A stretch of DNA of 64,000 nt from Polynucleobacter sp. UK-Gri1-W3 (GTDB lineage Bacteria; Pseudomonadota; Gammaproteobacteria; Burkholderiales; Burkholderiaceae), in contig NZ_JACVQA010000001.1 of NCBI RefSeq assembly GCF_018881595.1, positions 428,288 through 492,287 of the forward strand, given 5' to 3'. Position 1 is the first letter of the stretch. Each line of letters opens with the position of its first letter. Below, one piece after another: positions 62,260 to 64,000 of this stretch. Position numbers and translations under genes: made by a program. The notes beneath the pieces are model-generated. The model was given only the letters and a program-made list of their open reading frames with translations. It had not been told where the DNA came from and did not search any database.

Positions 62260-62279
62260 GGGTCCTGATGTTAGGACCC
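62260..62279 (+). other. Hairpin after petC
   Basis: GGGTCCT (62260-62266) and AGGACCC (62273-62279) make a 7-bp stem with a 6-base loop, 11 bases after the petC stop. It lacks a T-run, so it may protect the mRNA end or be a weak or Rho-assisted terminator. Confidence 0.5.
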
Positions 62280-62347
62280 TCTGGTGAAATGATTTAACGC
62301 TGTTGTGCGTTTGTTGTATTGAAGTAGAAATTTAAGGAAATAAATTT

Positions 62348-62959
62348 ATGATGGTGTTGTACTCGGGCACTAACTGCCCATTCTCGCAACGCTGCCGTTT
62401 GGTGCTTTTTGAAAAAGGCATGGATTTTGAAATCCGCGATGTCGACTTGTTCAACAAGGGTGAAGACATTTCAGTCATGAACCCATATGGCCAAGTTCCT
62501 ATTTTGGTTGAGCGCGATTTAATTTTGTATGAGTCAAACATCATCAATGAGTACATTGATGAGCGTTTCCCTCACCCACAGTTAATGCCGCCTGATCCAG
62601 TAGCTCGTGCACGTGCACGCCTCTTCCTCTTCAATTTTGAGAAAGAGTTATTTGTACACGTGGCTGCATTGGAAAATGAAAAAGGTAAAGCTGCTGAAAA
62701 GGTTCATGAAAAAGCACGTTTAGCAATTCGTGATCGCTTAACTCAACTTGCACCTATTTTTGTAAAAAATAAGTACATGTTAGGTGACGAGTTCTCCATG
62801 TTGGACGTTGCTATTGCACCTTTATTGTGGCGTCTTGAGCACTATGGCATTGATCTGTCCCGCAATGCTGCTGCTCTCTTGAAATACGCTGAGCGTATTT
62901 TCAGTAGACCTGCTTATATTGAAGCTTTGACACCTTCTGAGAAGGTAATGCGCCGCTAA
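62348..62959 (+). CDS. sspA: Stringent starvation protein A
   Basis: 203 aa, a GST fold. MMVLYSGTNCPFSQRCRLVLFEKGM (in part) is the conserved SspA N-terminus, and NPYGQVPILVERD the thioredoxin-like cis-Pro region. SspA binds RNA polymerase and alters promoter use in stationary phase and stress. The petABC-sspAB order is usual in Betaproteobacteria. Confidence 0.95.
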   Translation: MMVLYSGTNCPFSQRCRLVLFEKGMDFEIRDVDLFNKGEDISVMNPYGQVPILVERDLILYESNIINEYIDERFPHPQLMPPDPVARARARLFLFNFEKELFVHVAALENEKGKAAEKVHEKARLAIRDRLTQLAPIFVKNKYMLGDEFSMLDVAIAPLLWRLEHYGIDLSRNAAALLKYAERIFSRPAYIEALTPSEKVMRR

Positions 62960-62988
62960 GCTTTCCTAGCGGTTCATTATTGGTTAGT

Positions 62989-63396
62989 ATGTCTGACGTT
63001 CCAAGTAACAAACCCTATCTAATCCGTGCCCTACATCAGTGGTGCACGGATTTTGGTTTTACGCCATTCATAGCCGTTTTTGTGGACGCTAGGGTAGAGG
63101 TTCCGATGGAGTTTGTGAAGAACGATGAGATTGTTCTGAATCTCTCTTTAGAGGCTTGCCATCAGCTGCAGATGGAAAACGATTGGATAAGCTTTCAGGC
63201 AAGATTTGGCGGCGTTCCTCGGAAAATTATGGTCCCAGTTAGCCATGTCCTTGCGATCTATGCCAGGGAGAATGGCCAAGGCATGTCCTTCCCTTTTGAT
63301 CCAGCCCAGGCCCGAGATCTTCATATTGCTGACTCAGCAGATGAAGCCCCTGAAAAGCCCAAAACCTCAAGACCGTCCTTGAAGATTGTGAAATAG
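62989..63396 (+). CDS. sspB: ClpXP protease specificity-enhancing factor SspB
   Basis: 135 aa from the ATG at 62989; a TTG at 62980 is in frame but less likely. The N-terminal substrate-binding fold (SNKPYLIRALHQWCTDFGFTPF, in part) is followed by a flexible acidic linker and the C-terminal ClpX-binding tail RPSLKIVK. It brings ssrA-tagged proteins to ClpXP. 29 bases after sspA. Confidence 0.95.
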   Translation: MSDVPSNKPYLIRALHQWCTDFGFTPFIAVFVDARVEVPMEFVKNDEIVLNLSLEACHQLQMENDWISFQARFGGVPRKIMVPVSHVLAIYARENGQGMSFPFDPAQARDLHIADSADEAPEKPKTSRPSLKIVK

Positions 63397-63413
63397 GTTA
63401 AAATATTCTTCGT

Positions 63414-63489
63414 GCCCCTTTAGCTCATCTGGTAGAGCAACTGATTTGTAATCAGTAGGTGGTCTGTTCGAGTCGGACAAGGGGCACCA
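63414..63489 (+). tRNA. tRNA-Thr (anticodon TGT)
   Basis: 76 bases with an encoded CCA. The acceptor arms GCCCCTT and AAGGGGC pair fully; the anticodon stem ACTGA/TCAGT encloses TTTGTAA, giving anticodon TGT (Thr, ACA); the T arm is GTCTG-TTCGAGT-CGGAC. Its 3' end faces an integrase fragment, a common attachment-site layout. Confidence 0.97.
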
Positions 63490-63497
63490 ATAAACAT

Positions 63498-63534
63498 AAG
63501 GCTCACTGCTTAATTGCTAGTGAGCCTTTTTTAT
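63498..63534 (+). terminator. Terminator after tRNA-Thr
   Basis: AAGGCTCACT (63498-63507) pairs with AGTGAGCCTT (63519-63528) and is followed by a T-run, nine bases after the tRNA end. Confidence 0.92.
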
Positions 63535-63562
63535 TGTTAGTCGACAAAGTGTCAACGCAAAC

Positions 63563-63867
63563 TTATAAGTTAACCAATGGGTTCAGTAATTTCACGGCCT
63601 CAAGGTGCGTTGGCGCAAGATGGGCATAGCGCATGGTCATTTGAAGACTTTGATGGCCAAGTATTTTTTGTAAAGTTAAGATATTTCCGCCGCCCTGCAT
63701 GAAGCTGCTGGCGAAGGTGTGACGCAAGACGTGAGTTAATTGGCCATCCGGCAAAACGATCCCAGCTCTTTCAATCCCGGATTTAAATGATCCCATTGAA
63801 GATCCAAAATATCGACCATTCTCTTTGACCTCATGGCTTTGAATCTCTTCTTGCAATTCACTTGAGA
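63563..63867 (-). pseudogene. C-terminal fragment of a tyrosine integrase, truncated by an IS
   Basis: About 100 codons of the catalytic domain remain: His-x-x-Arg in THVLRHTFASSF, His in LGHQSLQ and the Tyr in MTMRYAHL. The N-terminal part, including the first catalytic Arg, is missing because IS3-type DNA begins at about 63868. The frame stays open across the junction. It lies 73 bases from tRNA-Thr, so it is probably the remnant of an element that integrated at the tRNA. Inactive. Confidence 0.85.
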
Positions 63868-64000
63868 TGGGGTAATCCCCCCATTTTTAACTTAAGCTAA
63901 AAGTAGAAGCTGGTACTGCAAGTGCTAGTTTTTGCTTTGGTGTAATTCCACCCAAGCCCATGTTTGGTCTTTCATGATTGTATGTCCACATCCAATCGGT
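63868..64000 (-). mobile_element. End of an IS3-family insertion sequence (continues past the window)
   Basis: The element seems to begin at TGGGG (63868), as IS3-family ends start with TG, with an AT/C-rich tip before the transposase stop. Only one end is visible, so the target duplication cannot be checked. Confidence 0.7.
63887..64000 (-). CDS. IS3-family transposase (OrfB), C-terminal end; partial
   Basis: 37 codons plus a TAA are visible, entering from the right edge. TDWMWTYNHERPNMGLGG followed by ITPKQKLA is the classic end of the IS3 DDE transposase, the region that follows the catalytic Glu. The rest lies outside the window, so intactness cannot be judged. Confidence 0.88.
   Translation of the reverse strand, partial: TDWMWTYNHERPNMGLGGITPKQKLALAVPASTFSLS

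Overview
The window looks like a contiguous piece of a betaproteobacterial chromosome. The gene order (rplO-secY-infA-rpmJ-rpsM-rpsK-rpsD-rpoA-rplQ; mlaFEDACB next to ibaG-murA-hisGD; hisBHAF...IE-HIT-tatABC; petABC-sspAB) and the proteins point to Burkholderiaceae, most like the small-genome freshwater genus Polynucleobacter. The family is firm from synteny. The genus is inference.

Layout: 0-5 kb is the end of the ribosomal-protein/alpha operon, closed by a strong terminator. 5-15 kb holds housekeeping genes: cutA-dsbD, engB-hemB, cytochrome c4, lptM-lysA, cyaY, and aroK-aroB behind a much reduced pilus-type cluster (a short secretin plus a one-TM coiled-coil protein). 15-25 kb carries mrcA (PBP1A), a RAYT-type transposase gene with a palindrome behind it, and glutamate synthase gltBD. 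25-30 kb encodes the complete Mla lipid-transport pathway and a second ABC exporter. 30-42 kb is ibaG-murA-hisGD-(hisC)-hisBHAF-hisI-hisE-HIT-tatABC. This histidine operon is broken by two toxin-antitoxin modules: a convergent HicAB-type pair between hisF and hisI, and a VapBC-type pair between hisI and hisE.

42-52 kb is the most unusual part. Two paralogous outer-membrane porins in the same orientation bracket about 5.7 kb of foreign-looking DNA. It carries two tyrosine recombinases (one full-length integrase beside the right edge and one small catalytic-domain-only FimB-like protein), a DUF6641-type gene with two tiny partner genes, an H-NS-like fragment protein, proteins of unknown function, and several unexplained inverted repeats. 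The porins share a perfect 119-bp direct repeat (ribosome-binding site, signal peptide and first strand), so homologous recombination could remove 7,039 bp and leave one chimeric porin. This island is my best candidate for an undescribed system, though I cannot name its function.

52-64 kb holds a glutamate/aspartate ABC transporter (gltIJKL), a membrane-anchored HtrA-type protease, a TPR/O-GlcNAc-transferase-like protein, mscL, the cytochrome bc1 operon petABC, sspAB and tRNA-Thr(TGT). A second integration scar ends the window: an integrase C-terminal fragment next to the tRNA, cut by an IS3-family element that runs off the right edge. Coordinates are exact where open reading frames define them. 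Starts were moved inward where an in-frame ATG, ribosome-binding site or signal peptide supports it.
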